Positions 51,915 to 60,978 of a stretch of 64,000 nucleotides of DNA are shown here, in pieces. The stretch is from positions 1-64,000 of the forward strand of contig JANSWY010000007.1 in the NCBI GenBank assembly GCA_024743255.1, in the 5' to 3' direction. Each line of letters opens with the position of its first letter. The stretch's first letter is position 1. The notes beneath the pieces were generated by a model. That model searched no databases and was not told the DNA's origin. It was given only the letters and a program-made list of their open reading frames with translations. The DNA is from a bacterium. GTDB taxonomy: Bacteria; Bacteroidota; Bacteroidia; Cytophagales; Cyclobacteriaceae. The position numbers and the translations under genes are program-made.

Positions 51915-52726
51915 TATTTTAAGGCCTCTGTAGGATTTGAATATTTGAAGGTATAACCTGCTTCAAGAATTTTTGACGCTGAAATTTGTTTGAAATCAGT
52001 TCCCTTTTTGTTAAATGCAGGAGGAGTTATCCCCAAGGCTTTGGAAGCAATATCATAGAAGTCTTTTTTAGTTGGATGGTCTGGGGAACACGCATTGTAG
52101 GTTTCATCATTTGTTTCATTTTCAATCAGAAACTCTACTACACCAATGCAATCATCTAGATGAATCATGTTTACAGGATTGCCAGCCCCAGCTATTTCAC
52201 CTTTGTTACTCAAGAATCTTCCCGGATTCCTATCTGGCCCAAAGAGGCCGCCAAATCTAACTACAGTTGTGTTCAAAGATGATTTGGAGAAGATTTCTTC
52301 AAGCTCCAGAAGAATTAACCCAGATCGTGGTGTTGGGATATATTGAGCTTCGGTTTCAACAACTATTTTATTGCTATTGGGATAAACTGAAGACGAACTT
52401 ATAAAAATGATCTTAATCTCACGATTTTGTTCTATAATATGATTACGTAAATTTTGAAGCTGTTTTTGAATGGAACTGTTTTGTTTACTTGGAGGGACCG
52501 TAAAGACCAGAGTGTCTATAGCAAGGAAGCTGTCAATTGCCTTATCATCAATATCAGAAAGGTCAATTCTATAAGGGTTAATTCCGACTTTTCGCAATCT
52601 TGGGAATTTCCCAATACTTCTGGTGCTACCGTTTACCTGATATCCTTTGTTTACCAAAGATTCCCCGAGAGGAAGTCCAAACCAGCCACAACCAATAATC
52701 CCTATTTTCTGTTCCTTGTAAATCAT
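51914..52726 (-). CDS. NAD(P)-binding epimerase-like protein (YeeZ-like)
   Basis: A 270-residue protein with an N-terminal Rossmann motif GIIGCGWFGLPLGESLVNKG, NGSTRSIGKFPRLRKVGI, the IIFISSSSVYP segment of extended SDR/epimerases, and FGGLFGPDRNPGRFLSNKGE followed by NMIHLDDCIGVVEFLIEN. The YxxxK of classic SDR enzymes is not seen at the usual place, as in YeeZ-type proteins. Substrate unknown. Confidence 0.85.
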   Translation of the reverse strand: MIYKEQKIGIIGCGWFGLPLGESLVNKGYQVNGSTRSIGKFPRLRKVGINPYRIDLSDIDDKAIDSFLAIDTLVFTVPPSKQNSSIQKQLQNLRNHIIEQNREIKIIFISSSSVYPNSNKIVVETEAQYIPTPRSGLILLELEEIFSKSSLNTTVVRFGGLFGPDRNPGRFLSNKGEIAGAGNPVNMIHLDDCIGVVEFLIENETNDETYNACSPDHPTKKDFYDIASKALGITPPAFNKKGTDFKQISASKILEAGYTFKYSNPTEALK

Positions 52727-52763
52727 GACTGCAAACTTACAAAGACTAATTCCTCAGACATAA

Positions 52764-52843
52764 TTAAACAAAAAAAGCTCTGATTTCTCAGAGCTTTTTG
52801 CGGTATGGACCGGGACGCGTAGTTGGGATTGGAACCCGCGACC
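52764..52843. repeat. Partial duplicate of the tRNA-Asp 3' end and its terminator
   Basis: Bases 52764-52810 are repeated at 52853-52899 (offset 89): TTAAAC, A run, hairpin AGCTCTGA/TCAGAGCT, then TTTTTGCGGTATGGAC, which is the 3' acceptor end of tRNA-Asp read from the other strand. The copy then has about 14 extra bases (CGGGACGCGTAGTT) before GGGATTGGAACCCGCGACC (52825-52843), a one-base variant of the T-arm. It is a 3' fragment only, not a second tRNA. Confidence 0.85.
52776..52795. terminator. Duplicated hairpin terminator copy
   Basis: AGCTCTGA/TCAGAGCT, loop TTTC, flanked by an A run on the left and a T run on the right, so it can act in both directions. Confidence 0.7.
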
Positions 52844-52864
52844 GTAATATCTTTAAACAAAAAA

Positions 52865-52884
52865 AGCTCTGATTTCTCAGAGCT
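52865..52884 (-). terminator. Terminator of tRNA-Asp
   Basis: Second copy of AGCTCTGA/TCAGAGCT, five bases past the tRNA 3' end on the minus strand, followed there by a T run. Confidence 0.8.
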
Positions 52885-52889
52885 TTTTG

Positions 52890-52963
52890 CGGTATGGACG
52901 GGATTCGAACCCGCGACCTCCTGCGTGACAGGCAGGCATTCTAACCAGCTGAACTACCACACC
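52890..52963 (-). tRNA. tRNA-Asp (anticodon GTC)
   Basis: On the minus strand: acceptor GGTGTGG with CCATACC and discriminator G, D-arm with GCTGGTTAGAATGC, anticodon arm CCTGC-CTGTCAC-GCAGG giving GTC (plus-strand bases 52927-52929), T-arm CGGG/TTCGAAT/CCCG. CCA is not encoded. All canonical positions fit. The acceptor and T-arm are close to those of the permuted tRNA-like RNA at 32484-32569. Confidence 0.97.
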
Positions 52964-53148
52964 TTTTTGTGTTTTTCCTTTGTGCGTTTCTCAAAGGTGA
53001 TGCAAAAGTATGTGGTTGAATTTTCATATGCAACACTTCTGTGAAAATAATTTTAAACTTTTTTCTATATAAATTTAATTACCTGAAACAAAGATAATTT
53101 GTGTGGATAGAACAATGACTATTCTCTTTTCTAACATCAAAATATTGA

Positions 53149-53156
53149 TAACTTTG
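53149..53156 (+). promoter_or_regulatory. Candidate -7 element for accA
   Basis: TAACTTTG, 23 bp before the accA start, matches TAnnTTTG. The -33 element is not clear. Confidence 0.5.
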
Positions 53157-53179
53157 CCCCGTCAAATTGAAAGAAACAT

Positions 53180-54127
53180 ATGCTATTGGAGTTTGAAAAA
53201 CCCATCGCTGAACTTGAAGAAAAATTGGCAGATATGAAAAAGCTTGCCAAGGATAGCGATGTAGATGTATCAGAAGCTGTTGATAAGCTGGAGAAAAAGA
53301 TCATTGATCTGAAGAAAGAGACCTTCAGTAACTTGACGAGATGGCAAAGAGTCCAACTTTCCCGTCACCCAGAGAGACCTTACACCCTTGATTATATATA
53401 TGACCTTTGTGAAGATTTTGTAGAGTTGCACGGCGATAGAGCTGTGAAAGACGACAAAGCAATGGTAGGTGGATTTGGTGATATGGACGGGGAGACTGTC
53501 ATGTTCATTGGTCAGCAGAAAGGAAGAAATACCAAACAACGTCAGGTTAGGAATTTTGGGATGGCTAACCCTGATGGATACAGAAAGGCCTTAAGGTTAA
53601 TGAAGCTTGCTGAGAAGTTCAATAAGCCAATCGTAACATTAATCGACACTCCAGGTGCATTTCCAGGATTGGAAGCTGAAGAGAGAGGTCAGGGAGAAGC
53701 TATTGCCAGAAACCTGAAGGAAATGTTTATGCTAAAAGTACCTGTGATTTGTATCATCATTGGTGAAGGAGCATCAGGAGGAGCACTTGGTATTGCAATT
53801 GGAGATAGAGTGTTGATGATGGAGAATACCTGGTATTCCGTAATATCACCGGAATCTTGTTCATCTATCCTTTGGAGAAGCTGGGACTATAAAGAGCAGG
53901 CAGCTGAAGCACTTAAATTGACTGCTAATGACATGCTTAAGAATAAGCTTATTGATGGTATTATTAAGGAGCCATTAGGAGGTGCTCACAATGACATGAA
54001 AGCAGCTTCAGCAGAATTAAAAAAGGAAATAAAGAAACAATTAAAAGCTCTCAACAAACTATCTGTTGAAGAGAGAATTGATGAAAGAATTCAGAAATTC
54101 TCTGATATGGGAGCATTTTCAGAATAA
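53180..54127 (+). CDS. accA: Acetyl-CoA carboxylase carboxyltransferase subunit alpha
   Basis: A 315-residue protein with the AccA pattern: an N-terminal coiled coil ([20 protein letters not shown]), [99 protein letters not shown] and [20 protein letters not shown]. With AccD it transfers carboxyl from biotin to acetyl-CoA, the first step of fatty acid synthesis. Length is normal. Followed after three bases by a patatin gene, suggesting a lipid-related operon. Confidence 0.98.
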   Translation: MLLEFEKPIAELEEKLADMKKLAKDSDVDVSEAVDKLEKKIIDLKKETFSNLTRWQRVQLSRHPERPYTLDYIYDLCEDFVELHGDRAVKDDKAMVGGFGDMDGETVMFIGQQKGRNTKQRQVRNFGMANPDGYRKALRLMKLAEKFNKPIVTLIDTPGAFPGLEAEERGQGEAIARNLKEMFMLKVPVICIIIGEGASGGALGIAIGDRVLMMENTWYSVISPESCSSILWRSWDYKEQAAEALKLTANDMLKNKLIDGIIKEPLGGAHNDMKAASAELKKEIKKQLKALNKLSVEERIDERIQKFSDMGAFSE

Positions 54128-54130
54128 TAT

Positions 54131-54904
54131 ATGAAGGTAGGCCTAGTTCTTTCAGGTGGTGGTGCCAGGGGTATAGCTCACATTGGCGCAATCAAGGCAT
54201 TTGAGGAGCATGGGCTTAAATTCAATCAAGTATCAGCAGCAAGCGCCGGCAGTATTGTCGGCGCTTTTTATTGTCATGGCTATTCCCCTGATGAGATCCT
54301 CAAAATCATAGACGATACCAGTCTGTATAAGATTGTCAGGCCGGCACTTAGTAGGAAAGGCTTTTTGAAGATTGATAACGCCATAAACATATTTAAAGAG
54401 TATATCCCAGATGATTCATTTGAATCATTGAAGATCCCTTTACACGTAGCTACAACCAACGTCAATACTGGATTTTCTGAATACTTCAGTTCTGGAAGTC
54501 TATTAAGAATTGTTCAAGCCTCGTGTAGCATTCCTGTGGTTTTTGATCCGGTCCTCATTGGTAAACATTATTATGTAGATGGTGGTATTTTGAATAACTT
54601 ACCTGTAGAGCCTTTGGTGCCGCTTTGTGATAAGATTGTTGGAGTTCATTCCAATAGTGCTGGACTCAGAGAAGATATTGGCAACATGAAGGATTTGATA
54701 GAGAGAAGTCTTCAGTTGGCTATTAATTACAACGCTTACGCAAGAAGAGGCAAATGTGATATCTTTTTAGATCCTTTTAAATTGAAGGAATATGGAGTTT
54801 TTGACTTTAAAAAAGCTCATGAGATATTTCAGATCGGTTATGATGAGGCTAACCGTGTTATAGATTCACTGCCTGATTTTAAGGAGCAGTTTCTGATAGA
54901 TTAA
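54131..54904 (+). CDS. Patatin-like phospholipase
   Basis: A 257-residue protein with the oxyanion motif SGGGARGIAHIGAIKAFEEH, nucleophile elbow SAGSIVG (GxSxG-like, here ASAGS), and catalytic aspartate in DGGILNNLPVEPL. It lacks a signal peptide, so it acts in the cytoplasm or at the inner membrane. Close to accA (three bases) and to an acyltransferase gene (11 bases); a role in lipid turnover is likely. Confidence 0.9.
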   Translation: MKVGLVLSGGGARGIAHIGAIKAFEEHGLKFNQVSAASAGSIVGAFYCHGYSPDEILKIIDDTSLYKIVRPALSRKGFLKIDNAINIFKEYIPDDSFESLKIPLHVATTNVNTGFSEYFSSGSLLRIVQASCSIPVVFDPVLIGKHYYVDGGILNNLPVEPLVPLCDKIVGVHSNSAGLREDIGNMKDLIERSLQLAINYNAYARRGKCDIFLDPFKLKEYGVFDFKKAHEIFQIGYDEANRVIDSLPDFKEQFLID

Positions 54905-54915
54905 ACAACATTAGT

Positions 54916-55461
54916 ATGTTCAGAGCATTAATGAAGATGATGTACAGGATTTTTGGCTGGAAAGTAGTTGGCCAAAAACCAGATTTGCCAAAATATATCA
55001 TCATTGTTGCACCTCACACCTCGAATATTGACTTTTTTGTAGGAGTTGGTGCAAGGTCTATCGCAAGAATAAAATCTAGTTATCTGGCAAAGAAAGAATT
55101 GTTTAAGATTCCACTTGTTGGATGGTATCTGAAAGCGGTAGGAGGGGTTGCTGTAGATAGGTCAAAGAATACTAATCTTGTAGATCAGGTTGTTGACATA
55201 TTTAATAGCAGAAAAGAGTTCACTATTACCATTACTCCGGAAGGTACCAGGTCTTATGTTGAAAAATGGAAGACTGGATTTTGGCACATCGCTAAAAATG
55301 CTAATGTTCCAATTGTTATGGTGGCTTTTGATTATGGAAAGAAAACTGTATTCATAGAGGAGCCATTATATACTGGAGAAAGCAAGGAACAGGACATAGA
55401 AACTATGATGGAATACTATCGTGGAGTGAAGGGGAAGCGTCCAGAGTTAGGTGTAAAATAA
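54916..55461 (+). CDS. 1-acylglycerol-3-phosphate acyltransferase family protein
   Basis: A 181-residue PlsC-fold protein. The catalytic motif is HTSNID (HxxxxD, near residue 33), followed by SYLAKKELFKIPLVGWYLKA, GGVAVDRS and ITPEGTRSYVEKWKTGFWHI, i.e. motifs I to III of the family. It may acylate a lysophospholipid or another lipid. Third gene of the accA-patatin group. Substrate is not defined by the sequence. Confidence 0.9.
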   Translation: MFRALMKMMYRIFGWKVVGQKPDLPKYIIIVAPHTSNIDFFVGVGARSIARIKSSYLAKKELFKIPLVGWYLKAVGGVAVDRSKNTNLVDQVVDIFNSRKEFTITITPEGTRSYVEKWKTGFWHIAKNANVPIVMVAFDYGKKTVFIEEPLYTGESKEQDIETMMEYYRGVKGKRPELGVK

Positions 55462-55464
55462 AAA

Positions 55465-55489
55465 AAGCGACTCCTTTTGGGAATCGCTT
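55465..55489. terminator. Terminator between convergent genes
   Basis: AAGCGACTCC/GGAATCGCTT with one mismatch, loop TTTTG, with an A run on its left, which serves as a T run for the minus-strand gene. Confidence 0.7.
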
Positions 55490-55511
55490 CTAAATATCTG
55501 TTCAGGTTTAA

Positions 55512-56285
55512 TTAAACCTTCTTAGTTCTTCTTCTTGTAACCTTCTTAGGTTCTTCAATTATCTCGTCAACAACATCTGAAAGAATTCTTCCACAGTGCT
55601 CACAAACGATAATTTTCTTTTGCTCTCTGATCTCAGCTTGCTTTTGAGGAGGAACAACATTGAAACATCCACCACATGCTCCTCTTTTAACAGGAACAAC
55701 AGCAAGACCATTTCGCATGTTCTTTCTTACTTTATTATAAGAGTTTAGCAGTCTCTCTTCAATTCCTTTGCTAGCTTTCTCTCTGTCTTTAAGAAGCTTG
55801 TCCTCATCACCTTCGCTTTCTGAAGTGATTGTATCCAACTCTTTCTTCTTAGTTTCAAGATCTTTACCTCTCTCGTCTAAGATTTCATTAGTTTTCTCTA
55901 TTTCAGCTTTCTTATCTTCAATCTTAGCGTAAGCTTCCTTGATTCTCTTCTCAAGAATCTGAATCTCTAACTGCTGAAGCTCCATTTCTTTGCTGATAGC
56001 GTCATACTCCCTGTTGTTTCTGACATTCATCTGCTGCTCTTCGTACTTCTTGATCAGCTTTTCAGCGTCTTTGATGCTAGTTTTGTTAGTAGAGATGCTT
56101 GTTTCAAAATCAGATAGTTCCTGGTTTTGTTTGTCTGCCCTGGTTTGGTATCCTGCGATTTCATCCTCAAGATCCATAACCTCTTCTGGCAAAGCTCCTC
56201 TTACTTTTTTAATCTCATCAATTTCCGAGTCAATCTTCTGTAATTTGGTAAGAGCTTCGAGCTTCTTTGCAACGGTATTATCCAT
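55512..56285 (-). CDS. Coiled-coil protein with C4 zinc ribbon
   Basis: A 257-residue protein: residues ~5-190 are a long coiled coil (ALTKLQKIDSEIDEIKKVRG ... LEKRIKEAYAKIEDKKAEIE), followed by a zinc ribbon with CGGC and CEHCGRIL (two CxxC pairs, near residues 209-235). This is the Zn-ribbon (DUF164/CT398-like) family, thought to bind nucleic acid or RNA polymerase-associated factors. It lies six bases from the Nif3 gene and is co-directional with it, an arrangement common in Bacteroidota. Confidence 0.9.
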   Translation of the reverse strand: MDNTVAKKLEALTKLQKIDSEIDEIKKVRGALPEEVMDLEDEIAGYQTRADKQNQELSDFETSISTNKTSIKDAEKLIKKYEEQQMNVRNNREYDAISKEMELQQLEIQILEKRIKEAYAKIEDKKAEIEKTNEILDERGKDLETKKKELDTITSESEGDEDKLLKDREKASKGIEERLLNSYNKVRKNMRNGLAVVPVKRGACGGCFNVVPPQKQAEIREQKKIIVCEHCGRILSDVVDEIIEEPKKVTRRRTKKV

Positions 56286-56291
56286 ATAAAA

Positions 56292-57386
56292 TTAGAGGTA
56301 ATTTATTGGGTTCGTATTCACGTTCGATAAACGAAGTGCAATATTAGTGAAATTTTCTTTTAAATAGTCATAAATAAGGTCTTTTGTATACTTTTCACTT
56401 TCGTAATGACCTATATCTGCGATTATAATTTTATCCTCAGCATCAAAGAACTCATGATACTTAAAATCTCCTGTGATAAACACATCTGCCCCTTGTCCTT
56501 TTGCCTTAGATAGAAGGAAGCTACCAGCACCACCGCAGATAGCGACTTTTCTTACTTTTTCTTTAACAATTGGAGTGTGTCTGATGCAATTGAGTTCCAT
56601 TTTTTCTTTCAAACCACTCAGGAATTCCATCGCTTCAATTGGTTCCTCCAGTGTTCCGATCATACCACTTCCAACCTCTTGGTTTTTGTTGACTAATGAA
56701 GATAAATAGTAGGCCACTTCTTCATATGGATGGGCTTGCTTTAGAGAACCAAGTACTTTGCCTTGTAAATGATTTGGAAAAATGACTTCAATACGTGTTT
56801 CTTTTACTTCTTCCAATTTGTTTTGCTCTCCAATATGCGGATTAGCTTTTTCATTAGGTCGGAATGTTCCTGTACCTTCAAGTTGGAAGCTGCATTGATC
56901 ATAATTGCCAATCTCGCCAGCGCCTGCATCAAACAATGCCTCTAAAACAGTTTCTTTAGATTCAGTAGGGACAAATGTTACAAGCTTAGATAAAGTTTCT
57001 GATTTAGGAGCTAGAATCTTAAGTTGCTTTAAGCCGATTTTTTCAGCAATCTTATAATTTACACCAGTGTTGACATTATCGAGATTTGTGTGAATAGCAT
57101 AAATCGCTACGTCATTCTTAATGGCTTTTATCACCACACGCTCAACATAGTTTTTCCCATTCAATTGCTTAAGGCCTCTAAATACAATGGGATGATGTGC
57201 TATAACCAGATTGCACCCTTCACTTATTGCTTCATCAATGACATCTTCGGTTGCATCCAGCGTAATCAAGGCTTTGGTTAATTCCACATTACCGTCACCA
57301 ACTATCAAACCACTATTATCATAAGACTCCTGATAACTGGGTGGGGCCCATGACTCAAGGCTACTAATAATTTCTTTTATCTTCAT
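56292..57386 (-). CDS. Nif3-like dinuclear metal centre protein
   Basis: A 364-residue Nif3/YbgI family protein with the three-part layout: metal-binding N-part (WAPPSYQESYDNSGLIVGDG, VIAHHPIVFRGLKQLNG, YAIHTNLDNVNTGVN), a PII-like insert in the middle, and a C-part with VAICGGAGSFLLSKAKGQGA, DVFITGDFKYHEFFDA and DIGHYESE. Family proteins form hexamers with two metals; often annotated GTP cyclohydrolase 1 type 2, but physiological role is unclear. Upstream of the zinc-ribbon gene in one operon. Confidence 0.95.
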   Translation of the reverse strand: MKIKEIISSLESWAPPSYQESYDNSGLIVGDGNVELTKALITLDATEDVIDEAISEGCNLVIAHHPIVFRGLKQLNGKNYVERVVIKAIKNDVAIYAIHTNLDNVNTGVNYKIAEKIGLKQLKILAPKSETLSKLVTFVPTESKETVLEALFDAGAGEIGNYDQCSFQLEGTGTFRPNEKANPHIGEQNKLEEVKETRIEVIFPNHLQGKVLGSLKQAHPYEEVAYYLSSLVNKNQEVGSGMIGTLEEPIEAMEFLSGLKEKMELNCIRHTPIVKEKVRKVAICGGAGSFLLSKAKGQGADVFITGDFKYHEFFDAEDKIIIADIGHYESEKYTKDLIYDYLKENFTNIALRLSNVNTNPINYL

Positions 57387-57450
57387 ATGGTTTCAGTACT
57401 TCTCAGAATTGTATTAAACTTGATCCGAAAATAGCATCTTAAATTCACGA

Positions 57451-58506
57451 ATGCCAATATTAAAGTGGGTACTGTACCCTTTTTCCATGGTTTATAGACT
57501 TGTTACAGATTTTAGAAATCATCTGTACAATATAGAATATTCCAAATCCTTTGAATTTGAAGCCAATGTAATTGCTGTGGGTAATCTGTCTGTGGGTGGA
57601 ACAGGAAAAACGCCAATGGTAGAATATCTAATAAGGTTATTATCAGATAAATTTCAAGTCGCTACTTTGAGCAGAGGTTACGGAAGAAAATCAAGAGGAT
57701 TTCTTGAAGCCTCTGAAAACAGTAAAGTCGAGGAAATTGGTGATGAGCCTTTTCAAATGCATTTAAAATATGGAGCTAAGGTTAGTGTGAATGTGATCGA
57801 GCAGCGGGCCTGGGGTATTCCGAATATCCTTATGAATAATGAGAATACAGATGTAATTATTTTAGATGATGCTTTTCAACACAGAACTGTAGTTCCTTCA
57901 TTGAGTATTCTTCTGACAACTTACGAGCGACCATTTTATAACGATATGCTATTGCCGTCTGGTAGGTTAAGAGAAAGAAGAAAGAATGCAAATAGGAGTG
58001 ATGTAGTGGTGATAACGAAATGCCCCGATACTTTGTCTAACAATGAGCAAACCAATATAACTTCTAAGGTTAACCGGTATTGTGATAGTCCAGTCTTATT
58101 TACAGGTTTGAAATATGAGGAACCTAAAGCCTTTTACAATGAAGATAAACTGGAACTGGTAAATGATTTGGTTACAGTTTCAGGGATCGCAGATGATAAA
58201 CATTTTGTGTCTTATGTTGAAAGCAACTGGAAAATACTGAAGCATTTTAGATACTCAGATCACCACAGATATAATGAGAAAACTGTTAAGAAAATAGCTG
58301 ATTTTGCAAGGCAGAATGGTGCTTCAATTCTGGTTACCGAAAAAGATTTCACCAAATTGCGGGATTTTAAGTCTGAATGGAGAAATTTGCGCATCTTTTA
58401 TTTACCTATGGAAGTATACTTCCTGAATAATAAAGAGACATTTGATCAGTTGATATTAGGGAGTATCAAGAAATACAGTAGAATAGGCCATATCGATGCG
58501 GAATAA
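57451..58506 (+). CDS. lpxK: Tetraacyldisaccharide 4'-kinase
   Basis: A 351-residue protein with the LpxK Walker A GNLSVGGTGKTPMVEYLIRL near residue 47, ATLSRGYGRKSRGFLEA, IGDEPFQMHLKYGAKVSVNV, and the DDAFQHR motif (IILDDAFQHRTVVPSLSILL). It phosphorylates the lipid A precursor at the inner membrane, so the cell makes lipid A. It overlaps the following porin gene by 11 bases. Confidence 0.96.
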   Translation: MPILKWVLYPFSMVYRLVTDFRNHLYNIEYSKSFEFEANVIAVGNLSVGGTGKTPMVEYLIRLLSDKFQVATLSRGYGRKSRGFLEASENSKVEEIGDEPFQMHLKYGAKVSVNVIEQRAWGIPNILMNNENTDVIILDDAFQHRTVVPSLSILLTTYERPFYNDMLLPSGRLRERRKNANRSDVVVITKCPDTLSNNEQTNITSKVNRYCDSPVLFTGLKYEEPKAFYNEDKLELVNDLVTVSGIADDKHFVSYVESNWKILKHFRYSDHHRYNEKTVKKIADFARQNGASILVTEKDFTKLRDFKSEWRNLRIFYLPMEVYFLNNKETFDQLILGSIKKYSRIGHIDAE

Positions 58507-60364
58507 ATTTTTAGTACTATTTATTACCTTCATTTCTTCACAAGCATTTTCACAAGTGGTTGATGATAGTACCAAGCTTGTGTATGGTCCTAATACCACT
58601 AAGTTTTATCTGGAAGAGGAAATAAAATATAATCAGGTCAAACCTCATGATATCGATACGGGCCTATTCGATATGGAGAACTACAGCCTTTTTGATTTCT
58701 CTCATAGAAAGTATCAAGACTTAGGAGTAAATGGTACCGCCTTGTTTCCAATTTGGTATGAGACTCCAGATATAGTAGGGGTAAGGTCTGGCTATAATGC
58801 TTACGATCCATTTTTTAAGGACCCATCTCAATTCAAGTATTTCGATACCAAGAGCCCATACATGGATATCAATGTGAATTTTGGTGGTATTGGTAGGTCT
58901 CTGGTTGATTTTGAATTTAGCAGAAATGTAAATGCAAATTGGAATGTTGGTTTTGACATCACCAGGTTAGAATCAGACAAACAAATAGGACCAGCACAAA
59001 GTCAAGGGGATAAAAATGTGATTTCTACTGCATTCGATATTTATTCATATTTCAGAACTAAGGATAATAATTATCTAATAATTGGGCATATCCAAAGGTT
59101 CTCTCATCAGGTTGAGGAAACAGGAGGGGTTTACACAGATGTTGAGGAGCCAAGTCAGGCAGACTTGTTTCAATATGAGGATTCTCCAATTCAATTGGAT
59201 GGGGCACAAAACCAGGATAAACGTTCTAATGTACACTTGTATCAGCAGTTTAAACTGGGTAAGGTCTTACAGCTATACCATCAAAGCGATTATGTCACTC
59301 AAAAGAACTTTTATTTCGACACTAATAATGGCTCTTCAATAGGAGGGTATGATGCCTATACTCAATATTACGATCGATTTTATCTTGATGCGGATACTAC
59401 AAATGAGGCAAACTTTTTCAGAACATTCACAAATGAAGTTGGAATCAAGGGAGATATTCAGAAAGGGTTTTACAGCGGTTATATCAAAAGGAGAGATGTG
59501 CTAAATGAATTTAGATACCTACAGGATGATGAAGTAGAAGGGGAAATTTATGTTGGAGGAACATTAAGGTATGATATCAATGAGAATAATACATTTGGTG
59601 GGAAATTGGACTTTCTTCAAACAGGAGACTTTGATTTTCAAGGGAACATTACCAATAAGTTATTTGAAGCCAAGTACCAGATAACTCAGTATCAGCCAAG
59701 TGTACTCAATCAAAGGTATTTTGGGAACCACCATTTTTGGAATGAAAACTTTAATTCTACCCTTACCAATGTACTTGAAGGTCATTTGAATTTGAAGTAT
59801 AAAAAGATTAAGGTTCAACCAAATGCATCGTTTAGAACGTTGGATAATTATGTCTATTACGACACAAATTCAGAGCCCCAGCAATCAAGCAATAGCATTA
59901 TATTAGCAACATATGGTTTGAATCTAACTGCCAAAATTCCAACCAATCAACACAAGGATGGAATTGTTCTTACAAATGAACTTAGGTACTCCACAAAGGA
60001 AAATGATGGAGATAACGCTATTAGGTTACCAAAGATCTACAACTATGGAAAGGTCTATTGGGAAGGGCATATTTTCAAAAGAACAATGGAAATCAAGTTT
60101 GGTGTGAATCTATATTATCGTTCTTCATATTTTGGACTTGATTATAATCCTGTTATTCAACAATTCTTCCTGCAAGACGACAGGGAGTTGAATAACTATT
60201 TTGTTGCAGATGTGTTCTTCAATTTTAAAGTTGATACGATGAGAGTATTCTTCAAACTCAATCATTTGAATCAGCGAAACAACGATGGGTATTTTGTTAC
60301 ACCATTTTATCCAGGTCAACAACAAGTCATAGACCTTGGGATAAGGTGGCAATTTTATGACTGA
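58496..60364 (+). CDS. Putative outer-membrane porin (Porin_10-like)
   Basis: A 622-residue protein with signal peptide (FLVLFITFISSQAFSQ) and an extended beta-strand-rich sequence full of aromatic ends (DINVNFGGIGRSLVDFEFSR, VGFDITRLESDKQIGPAQSQ) ending IDLGIRWQFYD, the closing strand of an outer-membrane barrel. It fits the Bacteroidota 'putative porin' family often found near lpxK. Cargo unknown. Overlaps both neighbours (lpxK by 11 bases, miaE by one base), so it is in an operon. Confidence 0.87.
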   Translation: MRNKFLVLFITFISSQAFSQVVDDSTKLVYGPNTTKFYLEEEIKYNQVKPHDIDTGLFDMENYSLFDFSHRKYQDLGVNGTALFPIWYETPDIVGVRSGYNAYDPFFKDPSQFKYFDTKSPYMDINVNFGGIGRSLVDFEFSRNVNANWNVGFDITRLESDKQIGPAQSQGDKNVISTAFDIYSYFRTKDNNYLIIGHIQRFSHQVEETGGVYTDVEEPSQADLFQYEDSPIQLDGAQNQDKRSNVHLYQQFKLGKVLQLYHQSDYVTQKNFYFDTNNGSSIGGYDAYTQYYDRFYLDADTTNEANFFRTFTNEVGIKGDIQKGFYSGYIKRRDVLNEFRYLQDDEVEGEIYVGGTLRYDINENNTFGGKLDFLQTGDFDFQGNITNKLFEAKYQITQYQPSVLNQRYFGNHHFWNENFNSTLTNVLEGHLNLKYKKIKVQPNASFRTLDNYVYYDTNSEPQQSSNSIILATYGLNLTAKIPTNQHKDGIVLTNELRYSTKENDGDNAIRLPKIYNYGKVYWEGHIFKRTMEIKFGVNLYYRSSYFGLDYNPVIQQFFLQDDRELNNYFVADVFFNFKVDTMRVFFKLNHLNQRNNDGYFVTPFYPGQQQVIDLGIRWQFYD

Positions 60365-60957
60365 TGGAAAAGACTACACTTGGCCTGGAACTACCAACTG
60401 ACCCGAGATGGGTTAATATAGCTGAAATGCAGATCGACGAAATCCTTGTTGATCACGCTTACTGCGAACAAAAAGCAGCTTCAAGTTGTATTTCGCTCAT
60501 TGTTCAATACCCGGATAAAACAGAATTGGTAAAAATGCTCACTCCGGTTGTGGCGGAAGAGTGGAGTCACTTTGAAAGGGTTATAGAACAACTCGATAAG
60601 AGAGGCTACCAATTAGGCCCACAACGAAAGGATGAGTATGTGTTGGCGCTTTCTAAGATTCTAAAAAAGGGTGGGAGTAGAGATCAGCAGTTGGTTGAGA
60701 AGCTATTGATGAATGCTCTAATTGAAGCCCGAAGTTGTGAGCGCTTTAAAATCCTTTGGAAGAATATTGGTGATCAGGAATTGCAAAAATTCTATTACGA
60801 GCTAATGATTTCGGAAGCTGGACATTACCATAACTTTCTTGATATGGCTAAACAATATATGGGAGAGGAGTATGTGGCGGTTAGATGGAAGGAATTTTTA
60901 GCAGAAGAGGCTAAGATTATTGAGAATTTAGAAACAAGAGGAGATAGGATGCACTAG
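60364..60957 (+). CDS. miaE: tRNA-(ms2io6A)-hydroxylase
   Basis: A 197-residue ferritin-like di-iron protein with the MiaE pattern: DEILVDHAYCEQKAASSCIS, VAEEWSHFERVIEQL (ExxH), NALIEARSCERFKILW and ISEAGHYHNFLDMAKQY (ExxH). It hydroxylates the modified adenosine 37 of certain tRNAs. Start codon overlaps the porin stop. It is the second tRNA-modifying or maturing gene of the window with cca. Confidence 0.95.
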   Translation: MEKTTLGLELPTDPRWVNIAEMQIDEILVDHAYCEQKAASSCISLIVQYPDKTELVKMLTPVVAEEWSHFERVIEQLDKRGYQLGPQRKDEYVLALSKILKKGGSRDQQLVEKLLMNALIEARSCERFKILWKNIGDQELQKFYYELMISEAGHYHNFLDMAKQYMGEEYVAVRWKEFLAEEAKIIENLETRGDRMH

Positions 60958-60978
60958 GCACCCTATCTATTTTCTCTT

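Noticed and set aside
52823-53044. A 73-codon plus-strand frame containing GFEPATSCVTGRHSNQL
   Set aside because: This is the well-known false translation of a tRNA gene read from the opposite strand; the DNA is tRNA-Asp and its partial duplicate.
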